Source of the DNA: Hexactinellida sp. DTS-2022
Taxonomy: Eukaryota; Porifera; Hexactinellida
Assembly: GCA_028753945.1 (NCBI GenBank)
Contig: JAPNXP010000001.1
Coordinates: forward strand, 17,350,501 to 17,414,500
Length of the DNA stretch: 64,000 nt
Direction of reading: 5' to 3'
Shown here piece after piece: positions 1 to 11,195 of the stretch (its first letter is position 1; each line of letters starts with the position of its first letter). Below the pieces are notes generated by a model. The model made no database searches. It was not told the origin of the DNA and was given only the letters and a program-made list of their open reading frames with translations. Made by a program: the position numbers and the translations under genes.

Positions 1-710
1 CAAATATTTTCGATAAACCAATATTACCGTTGGACTCCCAAAATATGATTTCCTGTCTGAAAATGATACATTTCATATGTATAAAGTTAAGTAATCTCGA
101 GATTTTAACAAAATTACCATATATGGAAGGGTGTGAAAATCGCATAACTTACATTCCACAAATATTTTCGATAAACCAATTATCAACAATTGATTGTGGT
201 TCACAGTTGCTTCAATCATTAGCCTTTATTGCAGGCTATACTGTCCATCAGTACCTGAACGAACAAAACCGTGTCATATCTGTCTACATATGTTAACAGT
301 TGATAAAGAATTTCTCCTTGATTTAGACCTGGACTCCTAGTATAAACTTCTGCAGCTAACGGACCGTGGCGGACTTAAATATCCATCTGAGCCAGTTTTG
401 AATTCCATATTTGTTATATGGAAGACCTTTAGTGCCATCGAAAACAATAAAGAGCTGATGGCGAAGCTTGTAAGTGGACCTTCTAGAATATTTATTACTA
501 GTTGAACTCACGTTGATGTATTCGGAAGATAGTGATAATCGTGATCCAAGTATTTGAAAGTCTACTTGAATTAGCTGTGGTGTGTTTAGTTGGAACATCT
601 TATCGAATCTCGTCTTTACTGCAGCGAATTGCTTTCTTGCAAACAAAGTTAAGAATTATAACTCGCTGGTTCTTTCAAAAAGTATAGAAAGCGTAAATTT
701 AAGAAATTCT
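1..710 (+). pseudogene. P-element (THAP9-type) transposase relic, 3' part
   Basis: Broken frames on the plus strand carry, in the right order, pieces typical of the C-terminal half of P-element/THAP9 transposases: FIAGYTVHQYL near 210-260, then, one frame over, CHICLHMLTVDKEF near 275-320, then TDRGGLKYPSEPVLNSI near 358-410, closed by a stop near 503. The AGY, C-x2-C, DKEF and DRGGLKYPS blocks are what I rely on. At least two frameshifts and several stops make it non-coding. The element is cut by the left window edge, so its 5' part is not visible. Basis: motif recognition; no alignment was run. Confidence 0.6.
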
Positions 711-1116
711 CTTAATTATGTGTCTACTTATTTGTATTTACCATGATTTGTATTACTCTGTTATTCTTATTTCTATTATGTAGTTAAGTGTGTCGTGTGT
801 CACTGCTAGAGCCAGAGAGAGAAAGAGGAGAGAGGAAAGAAAGCAAATAATTGTGTATTATTTACTGTATATTAATATTAGAAATTGTACTGTTTGTGTT
901 TATTATTACTATTAAATTATGAAAATCCAATCACCGTTCTCATTACAGCTAATATTAATCACGGGCTAGCACTGCTGAGTTATGTTTACGACCTAGAGAC
1001 CCATAAAGAACTTCGTAGTTCAATATAGAAAACATTAAAAAATTAAAATTTCCCATCTTCTTGTGCATCCCTGGTATATCTACTGTCAGGCCATATATAG
1101 AGTAGGCTATGCGTAA
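711..1116. other. Intergenic, no gene seen
   Basis: AT-rich sequence with a short purine-rich (GA) tract near 810-845. No supported gene, hairpin or repeat end was found here. Confidence 0.5.
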
Positions 1117-1683
1117 TCCCATTAATTGTCTTAGTAATAGGAAGCCAATATAGGTGTAATAAATAAACAATGCATCAGAGAAGTTGCCTACTCGAGTGCA
1201 TTCTTGTTAACCAAACAAATCAGATCACCCACATAGTGCTAAGAATAATATGATACATTTGAACTAATAACTTTCGTTAACTACTCTTACTTGAATTGTT
1301 TGCAATAGAACACAATCGAAAATCGATTTTGCACTTTGCTATACCTGTGTTGGTACGATACACTATTTATGGTTGATTAGTGTAGGGACTAATTAATTAA
1401 CTGTGTCACAATCAGAAGAAAAGATGGGAATTCGTGAACTGCTATCAGGTGTAGAAATTTAGTATACGTCTAATGCTTTGAATTTTCTACAAATCGGAGC
1501 TAAATTGGGAAGCTAGTACAAAATATCTGTTTTTCGCAACTGTGACGTCATAATCCCGTTATTTTGTTTCAAAAACCAATAGATCGTTGTCGCAGTACAA
1601 AATTACCCCTGTATACAAATTTTCCGCTTTCTGGGACTCGTAGTCTTTCCAATTAATTCTGGACAAACAAACAAACACACAAA
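1117..1683 (-). repeat. Helentron-like repeat unit, partial (interrupted by hAT)
   Basis: This stretch matches the block at 29,865-30,420 and 31,140-31,740 nearly base for base: a start like GGAAGCCAATATAGGTGTAA, a middle with TGACGTCATAATCC, and an end with GGACAAACAAACAAACAC. It is interrupted at 1684 by a hAT element and resumes at 3172, ending near 3213 with ACAACAATTCCTC. Assignment to Helentrons is inference from the simple-sequence-rich end (TATATTAAAAGC... followed by GT/TG runs). Confidence 0.55.
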
Positions 1684-3163
1684 CAGTAGCGGATTTACCA
1701 TAGGGCTGCTCGGGCTAAAGCCCTAGGCCCACTTCATTATTAGGCCCAGTTTAGGTCAACTTGGCCTGGAAATGGGATTGATTTGGGAGTAGAAACTAGT
1801 TTCCTCCGAAAGAACTTCAAAATATAATGAATAGTTTGCTTGAGCTAAACCCGAAGTTTCAATAAAATTTTAGAAACACCAGATACTTAAGTACTTCGTG
1901 AGATTTTTCTCAATAAAAGTTATCTATCCATATATTAAAAGCACAATTGTTGTCTGCTTTTGTGTGTGTTAATCTAGAATTATTAGGGAAGACAATATGC
2001 TCTAGAAAAATACAAATTGGCATGCAGGGGTAATTTTAGACGTTCACAACGATGAATTGGTCCTAACGTCTTCTAAACGAAATATCGGCATTCTGAAGTC
2101 ATAAAAGCGCATAACCTCAACCTTCCATACGGGCACCCTCATTGATGTATAGTCAAACTAAATATGTACTCATTTACTAATAATCACTTTTAATGATAAA
2201 AATATGGACAATAAACTTTCTGAGATGCGGGGAAATTCCCAGTTACGGGCACCCTTCGTTAAGAGTGGCCGGATATGGGAGTTTTGAGTGTATTTGGGAA
2301 TAACTCATTAATCTTTGTCTGAATCGACCACAATTTTAGATTACAAGGCCCCATAAAATGAAGCACACGTTACGATTTATGGGATTATAGCCTCACGTAG
2401 GAACTAATTCGGATTTTACTCCTACTATTTCTATTCAGTCGACACAAATTTGTCACATTATACTGTATTGCATTTCTCTTCAAAATTTTACAATTTTCAG
2501 TTTTATCTGCCCAGGTATTATCAAAAACGTACCTAAAACTGCTTCCTCATTGATCAAATTGTGTTTTGGAGATTTAATCTTCACCTACATTTTACCCGAG
2601 ATTGCATACTTTGATTAATCCAGTTTGGCAGTCTACTTCTATTGGTGATTTATTTTTGCCTACGTCATTCACATAATTATGCATGATATTACTATCAAAG
2701 ATATCCAACGATTTACCCTCCTATATCTTCTGCATTGTAAATGACATATTGATCCAACAATTTATTGTCAGGAGGAAAATCTTGATATTAAATTGCATTT
2801 TAATTAATAAATTGAATTACATTGACTCCCAAATTGCGACAAACAGATCTGAATTAAATTAAGTAAGTGCAATTTACAATTCACAGGCTAAACTTATTTA
2901 TTATGAGTGATCTTTTGAGGTTGGTAAGGTCGCGAAGCGTCCGTTAATTGTGTTTTGTAGTCTAACACGAACGAAAAAAGGACACGATGCGACCTAGACC
3001 GAGGAACTGGTTTATATTAATAGTAATTTTGTTAGAAAAAGTGTTATTTCATTGTTTCTGTTAAATATGTAAAGTAGAGACTATGATTGGAAAAATAAAG
3101 CATATACAAATAGGCCCAAAAATACAAAAGCCCTAGGCCCACAACACCCTAAATCCGGCACTG
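1684..3163. mobile_element. hAT non-autonomous element with 8-bp TSD
   Basis: Flanked by a perfect 8-bp direct repeat CACACAAA (1676-1683 and 3164-3171). The left end CAGTAGCGGATTTACC and right end CTAAATCCGGCACTG form an imperfect terminal inverted repeat, followed on both sides by GGGCC/CCCTAGGCCC blocks. TIR type and TSD length fit hAT. The interior holds no transposase and itself contains another Helentron-like repeat (1930-3010). A relative with the same terminal sequence lies at 60,948-61,249. The TSD is partly low-complexity (CA-rich), which weakens it slightly. Confidence 0.75.
1930..3010 (+). repeat. Helentron-like repeat nested in hAT element
   Basis: Begins TATATTAAAAGCACAATTG and includes GGCATGCAGGGGTAATTTTA, both shared with the units at 31,872 and 32,300. 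Near the other end it carries GGTCGCGAAGCGTCCG, a decayed form of the GC-rich hairpin block at 33,210-33,320. It therefore represents an older copy of the same family, carried inside the hAT element. Confidence 0.5.
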
Positions 3164-3214
3164 CACACAAACAAACAAACAAACAAACAAACACACAACA
3201 ATTCCTCTTTTTAG

Positions 3215-4112
3215 TGTGCTTCTTCTAGTAAAAAACGTTATAGTAGGGTCCTACTATAGTTTATACTATAAGTGCACACATACCATAACTTGTTATTTAG
3301 TGGCGTGGCTTCAATACGCCTACCTACGGCAGAGTACTTTGTACTGGGTAATGCATAGATGTACTTTGGGGGTATTGAATTTACCTCTGTCGGGCTTCCG
3401 GCCGGCCGGCCGTACGCGATGGCCTGACTAAACCATTGGTGATAGAGATTTAACATTTGGGCAGGAGATATAGAATTTCCTGGAGATGATCACCTCGAAG
3501 CCCGATTTCCCAATTTCGCTTTTGTTTGTCAATTATATCGAAATTTGTGTTCTGGTCCAGTAACTCTTTAATAATTCGAATTATCTATTGAAATTATAGA
3601 GGTTGTATTCTCTTAAGGATGTTCTTTCTATATATCTATTAAAATTATTAGGTCGCTAATAAATTCTACGTTTTATTAATAAACGATTATTTACATAAAT
3701 CAACGATCTTCTCCATATTGTAATTACTCTATAGTATACTCAATACAATAGAACATATTACATAAGCCTACTATCTGCTAGATAATGACTGTTATTGATT
3801 GGTTTGTAAGTGAATATGTGTTTCATACAAGTGCAATTAAAACACTAAGGAAGTTGGAATATTTTACAATTTGATGATGATGTCAATTCTATTATTCTAA
3901 ATAGTAACGTAAATACTAACTAGCAAGTATTCCTAATTTCTATTTGTAATAATTAATCTTTAATTTGAAGTCTTCACAATTCAAACATTAATTAAATTGT
4001 ATTACACTAAGATGAAATGTAATTTGAATATTGAAATTCTAATTAAATTAAACATTGGGGAAGTGTAATCAAAAGGAGCACACTCCCATCCCGTCTGTGA
4101 GGGTTTTTTTTT
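3215..4112 (+). mobile_element. Dispersed element, copy 1 (inverted partner at 8418)
   Basis: Matches the reverse complement of 8418-9236 over nearly its whole length, including the GGCCGGCCGGCC block (near 3403-3414) and the CACTCCCATCCCGTCTGTGA end. Weak terminal inverted similarity (AGTGTGCTTCTTCTAG versus AGTGTGCTCCTTTTGA) suggests a non-autonomous DNA transposon. No coding capacity was seen. The two copies flank the RBR gene at 5440-6261 in inverted orientation. Confidence 0.65.
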
Positions 4113-5439
4113 AGTCTAATCACAATTAATTAACGTGTATACAGTTTACTAGCTAATTTTGTTCTACAAACACCAATGAACTAGTATATATATTAAGTTT
4201 GAAAATTTTCTGGGGGCTTGCCCCGACCGCCTTATAAGTTGCTCGCTACGCTGGCTTTTTTTATTGGGCAACCCCTTTTGAACATTTCTGGGTCCACAGT
4301 GATTCTTAAACGTATAGTAAGGCTATAAGTCAATTAATTTAATACGAAAAAACAATTTTCTCTTTTAGATGCGGCCGGTAATGTTATGTCCTTACCTAAA
4401 TGTGGCCGGTATGCTGCAAAAGTTTGCGAACCCCTGCACTAAACTCTTCACCATTATGGAGCTATTTGAAGAAAATATCCTATTAAACTTATTTAGGATC
4501 TCATTTAGGAATTATAATAGCTGGCCGCTAGCCTATGTACAAATGACCGTGTATAGAGTAACATTTAGCAGATTCCACTATTCAGTATGTAGGTAGCAGA
4601 TCACAACCTTATTGAGCTGTGGCCGCCTAAGCAGTATATTTAAGCTGATCAACTGCACTACGCGCGTTCTCACAACTTATTCTCGAGCCTTCGGCCCTCG
4701 CGTGTATTTACAACAATTTGATTACTTAATTAGATTAGACAAATTTGTTACTTCAGAAAGATAGTAAATAGCTCAAACTTTTAGACTAAATCATAATAAT
4801 ATATGCTCATGATTCTCGGTAAATTAATATGTTAATTCTTGCTAGAAAAGTCATTGATACGAAAATTATTCTTAACTGACAGATATATCTTTTTTCGCGT
4901 TTATGAGTAGCAAATCTGAAATCTAATTGATTAATTAATCAAAAGTTTGGAAATGAGGATTTTATAAGGTGGAATGAAAGGTTTTAGTTTAACTTTTACT
5001 AAATAGACTATTTATGCGATTAATGGGACTATTAAAGTACTAACTTTAGAGGGTAAATTTTATTAGTAAAATGTATTGACCCAGAATTATTTGTGTTTAT
5101 TTTTCCAGCCAATTAAATTGCAGTCTCAGTTAGGCTTTCTATAATGCATACTTAACAGCTGATAGTTTTGTCACCTTTTGAGAGGGAAGATATGAATATT
5201 TTTCTTAGATATTAGAACTTATTCCTAAAAAGCATTATTACCCATCCCCCTGCCAAATTTCTAGCCTGTAGCTCTTACCAGTTCCTCAATCAATTCTGAA
5301 CAAACAAACAAAAAAATCATTGTGATTTAATATATAAGATAAAATGACAAAACAAAAAAACACTATAATCTAGTAGATTGGTTTCTTATATAAAAGTTCT
5401 GAACTAAAATAATAATAACATAGAAAAGAGTAAAAACGT
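4113..5439. repeat. Intergenic with a decayed Helentron-like copy
   Basis: No gene supported. A diverged match to the Helentron-like family lies near 5220-5320 (antisense wording GAACAAACAAAC, preceded by a GGTAAGAGCTACAGG-type block). A GC-richer patch at 4205-4260 and another near 4670-4705 (CGAGCCTTCGGCCCTCGCG, related to the hairpin block at 29,160) look like repeat debris. Confidence 0.35.
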
Positions 5440-6261
5440 CTAATTCTTTAATTTGGTTTGGATCGGAGCTGGAATGCAAGTTATTGCTGTATATGTTCTA
5501 CCACGACACACCAAACTTCCTCCTTCTGTTCTAGCTAAACAAATAAAACAAAAAGATATTTTGCATCTGATGCACTTCATTTCATTACAACCATCCTTGT
5601 GTTCTATAACAGTAAAGCAATTGGGACAAGCTCTGAAGGCTGGAACAGATATAACTATACCTTTCTGATCTTTGAAATCCTTCTTCGGAGATTTCCTTAG
5701 TTGCTCTATTTCAACTCTTTTGCAGTCCTGATTCCCACAAATCTGGTGATTACCTGGATTGCTCCACTTTCTCAGACAGTACCAACAGAAGAAATATTCC
5801 TTCTTCTGCTTCTTGGTGCAGATAGTGCAGTGTACTTGAGGATTGTCTGTTCTCTGTCGTTGACAATAGCTCTGACAACTGGGGCACTGCTGGATATCTT
5901 GACTCTCACAGAAGTTCACAGAGATGGCTGCTTCTATGAATTGTTTCTCTTCCCAGTCTGGCAGTCCAAATTTAATAATATCATCTATCTTGATAATAGC
6001 TGGACAAGAAGCGCAATTAATTTCAAACTTCAAGTGTTTGATTTGCTCCCAAGTATGAATGAGAATATCATCTGGACACATTAAATGACCACATTGCATT
6101 TTCAGTCCGCTATCGTCTCTACAGACACAACACTCGCCTTTCTTGTGTGGGAATGAGACAGTCCTTGTTTCGTCTCTGAACATGAAATATGTAGCTCCGC
6201 GCCTGACTTCACATACATCTATGCCTCGCTTCTCTAAAGCGCAGATAGAAGCTGCACACAT
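5440..6261 (-). CDS. RBR-type (RING1-IBR-RING2) E3 ubiquitin ligase
   Basis: A 273-residue single-exon protein starting at an ATG. RING1 spans about C44-C86, IBR about C126-C180, RING2 about C212-C241. RING2 contains the pattern ACPNCFTVIEHKDGCNEMKC, placing the thioester-forming cysteine of RBR ligases at C225, so it is predicted to be catalytically competent. RBR ligases take ubiquitin from an E2 onto this cysteine before passing it to a substrate. In RING1 the sixth zinc ligand is Asp65 (motif CGHLMCPDD) instead of Cys. There are no ariadne, UBA or TM segments, so it is a bare RBR core. It shares the RTVSFPH lead-in and C-terminal PAPIQTKL tail with the gene at 10,254-11,081, so the two are paralogues. 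It lies just downstream of a ubiquitin-like gene on the same strand. Confidence 0.9.
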   Translation of the reverse strand: MCAASICALEKRGIDVCEVRRGATYFMFRDETRTVSFPHKKGECCVCRDDSGLKMQCGHLMCPDDILIHTWEQIKHLKFEINCASCPAIIKIDDIIKFGLPDWEEKQFIEAAISVNFCESQDIQQCPSCQSYCQRQRTDNPQVHCTICTKKQKKEYFFCWYCLRKWSNPGNHQICGNQDCKRVEIEQLRKSPKKDFKDQKGIVISVPAFRACPNCFTVIEHKDGCNEMKCIRCKISFCFICLARTEGGSLVCRGRTYTAITCIPAPIQTKLKN

Positions 6262-6837
6262 TTCCTTATTAAGAAAGTGGAGGTGAATTGAAATTGAAAT
6301 TGAAAGCGGAATATCTCATAACTAAAACACAGGGCGTAAAAGGGTGGGTAGAGAATTTTTTGGAGAAATTTTCGACAAGTTATTATGTTTTAGCTTGAGC
6401 TAAGTAGCATAATACGTGTATTAATTATAATAGCTAGTAATACGTTCAGTTGCTCACGTAAATATGTCCTTAGTTTCAGAAGATATTCTCTAATCGAAAA
6501 TATACCATTAATCTATAAAAAATATACGATATCGTAATCATTGTTATGCACTTATGCTACTTGCCTGAAATTCCATTTCAAGCCACAGTGTAGACGATTC
6601 CAAATAAAAATTATGTTAGAAATCCATAGATCTATGTTAATGTAAAAAAATATTTAGAGAGATCAGGAATTTTGAAATTTTAGACAAATCATATTGGTAT
6701 AAGTTTAAATAATAGAAATAATATAATTGGTAAACAAACATAGATAATACCGAAGCTATTCAAGATAATAAAAAATATTTAAGGGGTAATATGACATTAT
6801 TCCTTACTCACGCAGGTAGAATTCATTTTCATAGCTA
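6262..6837. other. Intergenic between Ubl1 and RBR1, no feature seen
   Basis: AT-rich spacer separating the 3' end of the ubiquitin-like gene from the RBR start codon on the same strand. It should contain the RBR promoter, but I see no convincing TATA box. Confidence 0.4.
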
Positions 6838-9660
6838 TTAATTAGTAATACCGCCAGGTAATCTAACAACTAGCATAATGTTAGAACCTCCACAGATACC
6901 ATAGTCATTGATGGTCATAGCTTTTCCATTCTTTTTAGTTTCAAGATCCTTATTGGTGAAGATGAGCCTCTGGTTCTCAACCTCAATCCCACACTTCTCA
7001 AACACCTGAGTTTTCAATTGGAGCACAGTATAAGTCTAGAAGATGTAGATGTGCTATATAGTTTTCTTTTCATGGAATGTAACAATATCAATTATGAGAA
7101 TATCTGTAATGATATTCTATACAAGTAAAACATAATCCAATTTGAGCTCGTTCCAGTTAAAATTTGGACTGATTAATGAGTGTCTCCCTTTTTGTGACAC
7201 GAAACAAAATTGCTAAACTTGAGGAGAGCTTAAATAATAGTGAACACTCAAAAGTCCACCAAAATCTTAGGGGGTGTAAGAGTGCTGATATAATAATAAT
7301 TTGAAAATTTCATTGGCATTTATTAAATTTTAAGAAATTTAATTCCAAATTAGTGCTGAGTATTAATAGTGTACATTTTTCACAGATTTAATCGAGTATA
7401 GGATGGTAAGACTTTTTAATATGTATAGTCATCATTATAATTTCTTACTTCACTTCACAATAATATCAATAATACGTATAACCAAGGTTGCACAGAAAAG
7501 TTATATTCGGTTGACCTATACGTGTATCATTTCGGTTCAGTATTGGTTGGAGCGGTCCTTTAAATTTAATAATGCTTCGTATGTAGCATGTACCTCAATT
7601 AAATATGTACTGTTCTTCATGACTTGTGATTGAAAACAGAATTTATTAAGGCAAATACTACTTGGATTAAAAATAAGTATTACTTAGTAATAATTTTGTT
7701 GGTTAGTTAACATAATTTAGAATGAATATATCTATACTAGTAAACTCGATTGTCGTGTGTTTGTTTCATCTTTGTCCGTATTTCATCAAAGTGATTGGGA
7801 AATATAACCGCATTTATAATTGAGATAGAGACTAAATTATAGCGTACATTATATAAAAACAAGTTTATTGAACACTAATTTCGCATTTACAATTTTATAA
7901 TATGAATATTTATTGTTGTTTACAAAAGTAGGTAAACAAAAAATTACTGAAAATTCAAAATGAACCTAGAGAGGGAACGCTGCATTAGGTCGAATTCTGA
8001 TGTTGTCGATAGATCGAAAATAGCATGTTGTCGATAGATCGAATTTACTTTAGCTATGTTGTCGATAAATCGAATTTATTTTATGGGCTTCCTTTGGTAT
8101 ACCAAAAGGAAGCCCATAAATAAATTCGATCTATCGACAACATAGCTAAAGTAAATTCGATCTATCGACAACATAACTAAAGTAAATTCGATCTATCGAC
8201 AACATGCTATTTTCGATCTATCGACAACATCAGAATTCGACCTAATGCATGCGCCCCCCTAGAGACTAACTTCCATTGACCTCGGTAGGAAATAAAGTGA
8301 TCGCTACGTACCATTGAATATTGATCTGGAATAGTATCTTACATTTAAAACTATACATACAGTCACGAGGACATTAAGAGGATAGAGATAATCCCCCTAA
8401 TATAGCAAACCGAGAACAAAAAAAAAACCCTCACAGACGGGATGGGAGTGTGCTCCTTTTGATTGCACTTCCCGATTTAACTAGAATTTCAATATTCAAA
8501 TTACATTTCATTTTAGTGTAATATAAATTAATCAATGTTTGAATTGTGAAGACTTCAAATGTTTAAATTAATTAAAGATTAATTATTACAAATAGAATTA
8601 GGAATACGTGTAGTATTTACGTTACTATTTGAATAATAGAATTCATTATTTGACATCATCAACAACTTGTAAAATGTTCTAACTTCCAAGTGTTTTCATT
8701 GCACTTGTATGAAACACATATTCACTTACAAACCAATTAATAACAGTCATTATCTAGCAGATAGTAGGTTTATGTAATACTATGTTCTATAAGCTATAGT
8801 ATTCAGTATAGAGTAATTACAATATGGAGAAGATGGCTGATTTATATAAATAATCGTTAATAAAACCTAGAGTTGGTTAACGACCTATTCATTTTAATTG
8901 ATAAATAGAAAGAACATCCTTAGGAGAATGCAACCTCTATAATTTCAATTGATAATTCGAATTATTAAAGAGTCACTGGACCAGAATACAAATTTCGATA
9001 TAACTGATGAACAAAAGCGAAATTGAGAATTCGGGCTTCGAGGTGATCATCTTCAGGGAATTCTATATCTCCTGTCCAAATTTTAAATCTCTATCACCAA
9101 TGGTTTAGTCAGGCCATCGCGTACGGCCGGCCGGCCGGAAGTCCGACAGAGATAAATTCAATACTGTGCACTTATAGTATAAAACTATAGTAGGACCCTA
9201 CTATAACGTTTTTTACTAGAAGAAGCACACTAAAAATTAAAAATAAGTCAGAAGACATTTAAGTAGTTATATTTTCATGTAGAAGCAACTTGGCTTCCCT
9301 GTAAACATTTTCCCAAAAGATGTTGAATCCAAATTATGTTTTCTCACACTAGACTTTGTATTTAAGCATCAATTAACGATAATCAAAATGTAATGCAAAG
9401 AAATTGAGAAACACATTAATCTTAATGTTCCTCTATCGAAGGTCCAAGCAAGATTATGAAAGTAACAATTAATTGAATTATGACTATTCAGATCCCCAGG
9501 CCCCATTTGCCTTTCTTTCCTAATGATATTAGGAGACTTAATTCCAAAAGATTTCAAGCTATATGACAAAGATTAAATATGATCTCACCTTCATTTGAGT
9601 CTTTGGGATATTTATACTTTTCACTTTTCCTTCAAGTCCAAGAATATATATGGTGTCCAT
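6838..9660 (-). CDS. Ubiquitin-like modifier 1, two exons, C-terminal RLPGG
   Basis: Exon 1 is 9589-9660 (24 codons, MDTIYILGLEGK...), exon 2 is 6838-7035, joined by a 2.55-kb GT-AG intron at phase 0. The 89-residue product aligns end to end with ubiquitin by eye: a first beta hairpin, a helix region, QRLIF at the position of ubiquitin QRLIF, then DYGI and LVVRLPGG at the place of ubiquitin LHLVLRLRGG. Three residues (ITN) follow the diglycine, so a protease would have to expose it, as for ubiquitin and SUMO precursors. Identity outside these blocks is low, so it is neither ubiquitin nor an obvious NEDD8/SUMO. The intron is swollen by repeats, including a foldback palindrome and an 0.8-kb element; its paralogue at 12,827-13,250 has an intron of only 139 bp. 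Confidence 0.85.
7730..7981 (+). repeat. Dispersed repeat (Helentron-like family 1) in Ubl1 intron
   Basis: Starts TAAACTCGATTGTCGTGTG and continues with an ACCGCATTTATAATTGAGA block and a GTTTACAAAAGTAGGTAAAC block. The same order occurs at 11,106-11,390 and, more diverged, 17,370-17,900. The family is defined by these three copies; class assignment is inference. Confidence 0.5.
7982..8249. repeat. Near-perfect foldback palindrome in Ubl1 intron
   Basis: The sequence reads the same on both strands around the centre GGTATACC near 8100. Each arm carries TGTTGTCGATAGATCGAA repeats about 36-38 bp apart, three on the left and four on the right, so the right arm has one extra unit. It begins GCATTAGGTCGAATTC and ends GAATTCGACCTAATGC. 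As RNA in the intron of Ubl1 it would form a long stable hairpin. Confidence 0.85.
8418..9236 (-). mobile_element. Dispersed element, copy 2, in Ubl1 intron
   Basis: Reverse-complement copy of 3215-4112, inserted in the intron of ubiquitin-like gene 1. The GGCCGGCCGGCC block is near 9125-9136. Differences are scattered substitutions and small indels, so the copies are not recent. Confidence 0.65.
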
Positions 9661-10253
9661 CTCTAATTTAGTATAATCTGATGCTGGATAATAATTAGTA
9701 AATAAACTTCCCTTTCCCTATGCCTAACTACCCGTATTACACATAGATATGTTAATTATATCATATTTAATAGCTCTTATGGTCGTATAGCAAATGATTA
9801 TTTATGTAATAAGTATATATAACCAAATACTGTGCAAAATGAGGTTCTTATATGATTGATAAAAAATATTTATTCAAAGATTATCCAGAGGATACGGGGC
9901 TGTCAAACGTTATGTATCATTTTTGGGAGATTACACGACGCCCTGCCCATTTTACGCTTTTCGACCATTTTTGTAATACAAAAAGGATGCCTGTCACACA
10001 TTTGTTACCTCCCCTCCATCTTGGACAAGTTAGGTAACTTTTGAAAGACCCATATGCGCTTACTGGAATATTGACCTTAGAAAATTCAGAACTTATTTTT
10101 GATAGTTAATGGAATTTATATTTAATCGAAATAAACGAGAGATAATAATCAATAGGTTAAGGTACACATTATCTAAGACCTAAAAATAATTGAGAGTATA
10201 ATGTACAAGTAAGATAGAATAAACGTAATACGAACTAAAGCATCAAATTGGGT
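9661..10253. other. Intergenic between RBR2 and Ubl1
   Basis: No gene supported. The stretch 9890-10,020 is relatively GC-rich and open in two frames for about 60 codons, but with no recognisable motif. Confidence 0.35.
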
Positions 10254-11081
10254 TTAACTTAACTTTGTCTGTATGGGAGCAGGAACACATTTGATTCCAG
10301 TCTGATTATAGCTCACACTCTTACAAGAGAGACTCCCATCATTTGCTTTGATTAGACAAATAAAGCAAAAATCAGTTTTGCAATTACAACATGTCATTCT
10401 GTTGCATCTAATTGTATGTTCTATTAGAGTATAACATAATTTGTTGGGACAAGCTCTCCATTTAGGAATAGAAACAGTTTTCCCATTATGATCAGTAAAA
10501 TTTTTCATAGGAGAGCTCATCAACGTTTCAACACTTTCTTCCATACATTTAGAATTGCCACAAATGTTATGATTTCCTTTATTCTTCCATTCTTCCATAC
10601 AATACCAGCAAAACATGAAATAGTTTCCTCCATTTTTCGGGCAAATAGAACAATGAATTTGAGATGTATTAGAGTTTGGTCTTGAACATAATGTGTGACA
10701 TTGTGGACATTCTTTGATATCTTGACTCTCATAGAAGTTTGTTGCTATTGCTGTTGTTAGGAACTGTTCTTCCTCAAGAGTAGGGAGGCCAAATTTAATA
10801 ATATCCTCTGTAGGAATAATATAATCACACCCTGTGCAACAAATATCATACTTCATCAGCTGAACCTGCTGCCAAGCACTGTCAAGAATGTCATCTGGAC
10901 ACATGTAATGTCCACACTTCAACTTTATCCCGCTATTATCCCCACAGGTGTTACATTCACCATTGGAATGGGGGAATGAGACAGTTCTTGTTTGGTCTCG
11001 ATATTTAACAAAGAGCATCTGATAGCGTCTAGCCTCAGTAAATAGAACATCTCTGATTTCAAAAGGAGTTTTTTCTGCCAT
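10254..11081 (-). CDS. RBR-type E3 ubiquitin ligase, paralogue 2
   Basis: A 275-residue single-exon protein starting MAEKTPFEIRD. Order RING1 (about C43-C85), IBR (about C125-C179), RING2 (about C211-C242). The predicted catalytic cysteine is C226 within EHTIRCNRMTC. RING1 again has Asp64 in the sixth ligand position (CGHYMCPDD). RING2 has two extra residues in its first knuckle (CPNKLC where the paralogue has CPNC). It shares the QTRTVSFPH lead-in and PAPIQTKL tail with the gene at 5440-6261, and the MAEK start with the IBR-less gene at 37,565. It lies between the two ubiquitin-like genes on the same strand, consistent with duplication of a Ubl-RBR pair. Confidence 0.9.
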   Translation of the reverse strand: MAEKTPFEIRDVLFTEARRYQMLFVKYRDQTRTVSFPHSNGECNTCGDNSGIKLKCGHYMCPDDILDSAWQQVQLMKYDICCTGCDYIIPTEDIIKFGLPTLEEEQFLTTAIATNFYESQDIKECPQCHTLCSRPNSNTSQIHCSICPKNGGNYFMFCWYCMEEWKNKGNHNICGNSKCMEESVETLMSSPMKNFTDHNGKTVSIPKWRACPNKLCYTLIEHTIRCNRMTCCNCKTDFCFICLIKANDGSLSCKSVSYNQTGIKCVPAPIQTKLS

Positions 11082-11105
11082 TTAGGTAATAATTTATAAT
11101 CTACA

Positions 11106-11124
11106 TATATTATAAACTCGATTG

Positions 11125-11195
<71 letters not shown>

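Noticed and set aside
9852..10044. Two overlapping plus-strand frames of about 60 codons
   Set aside because: No motif, splice site or composition support; likely chance.
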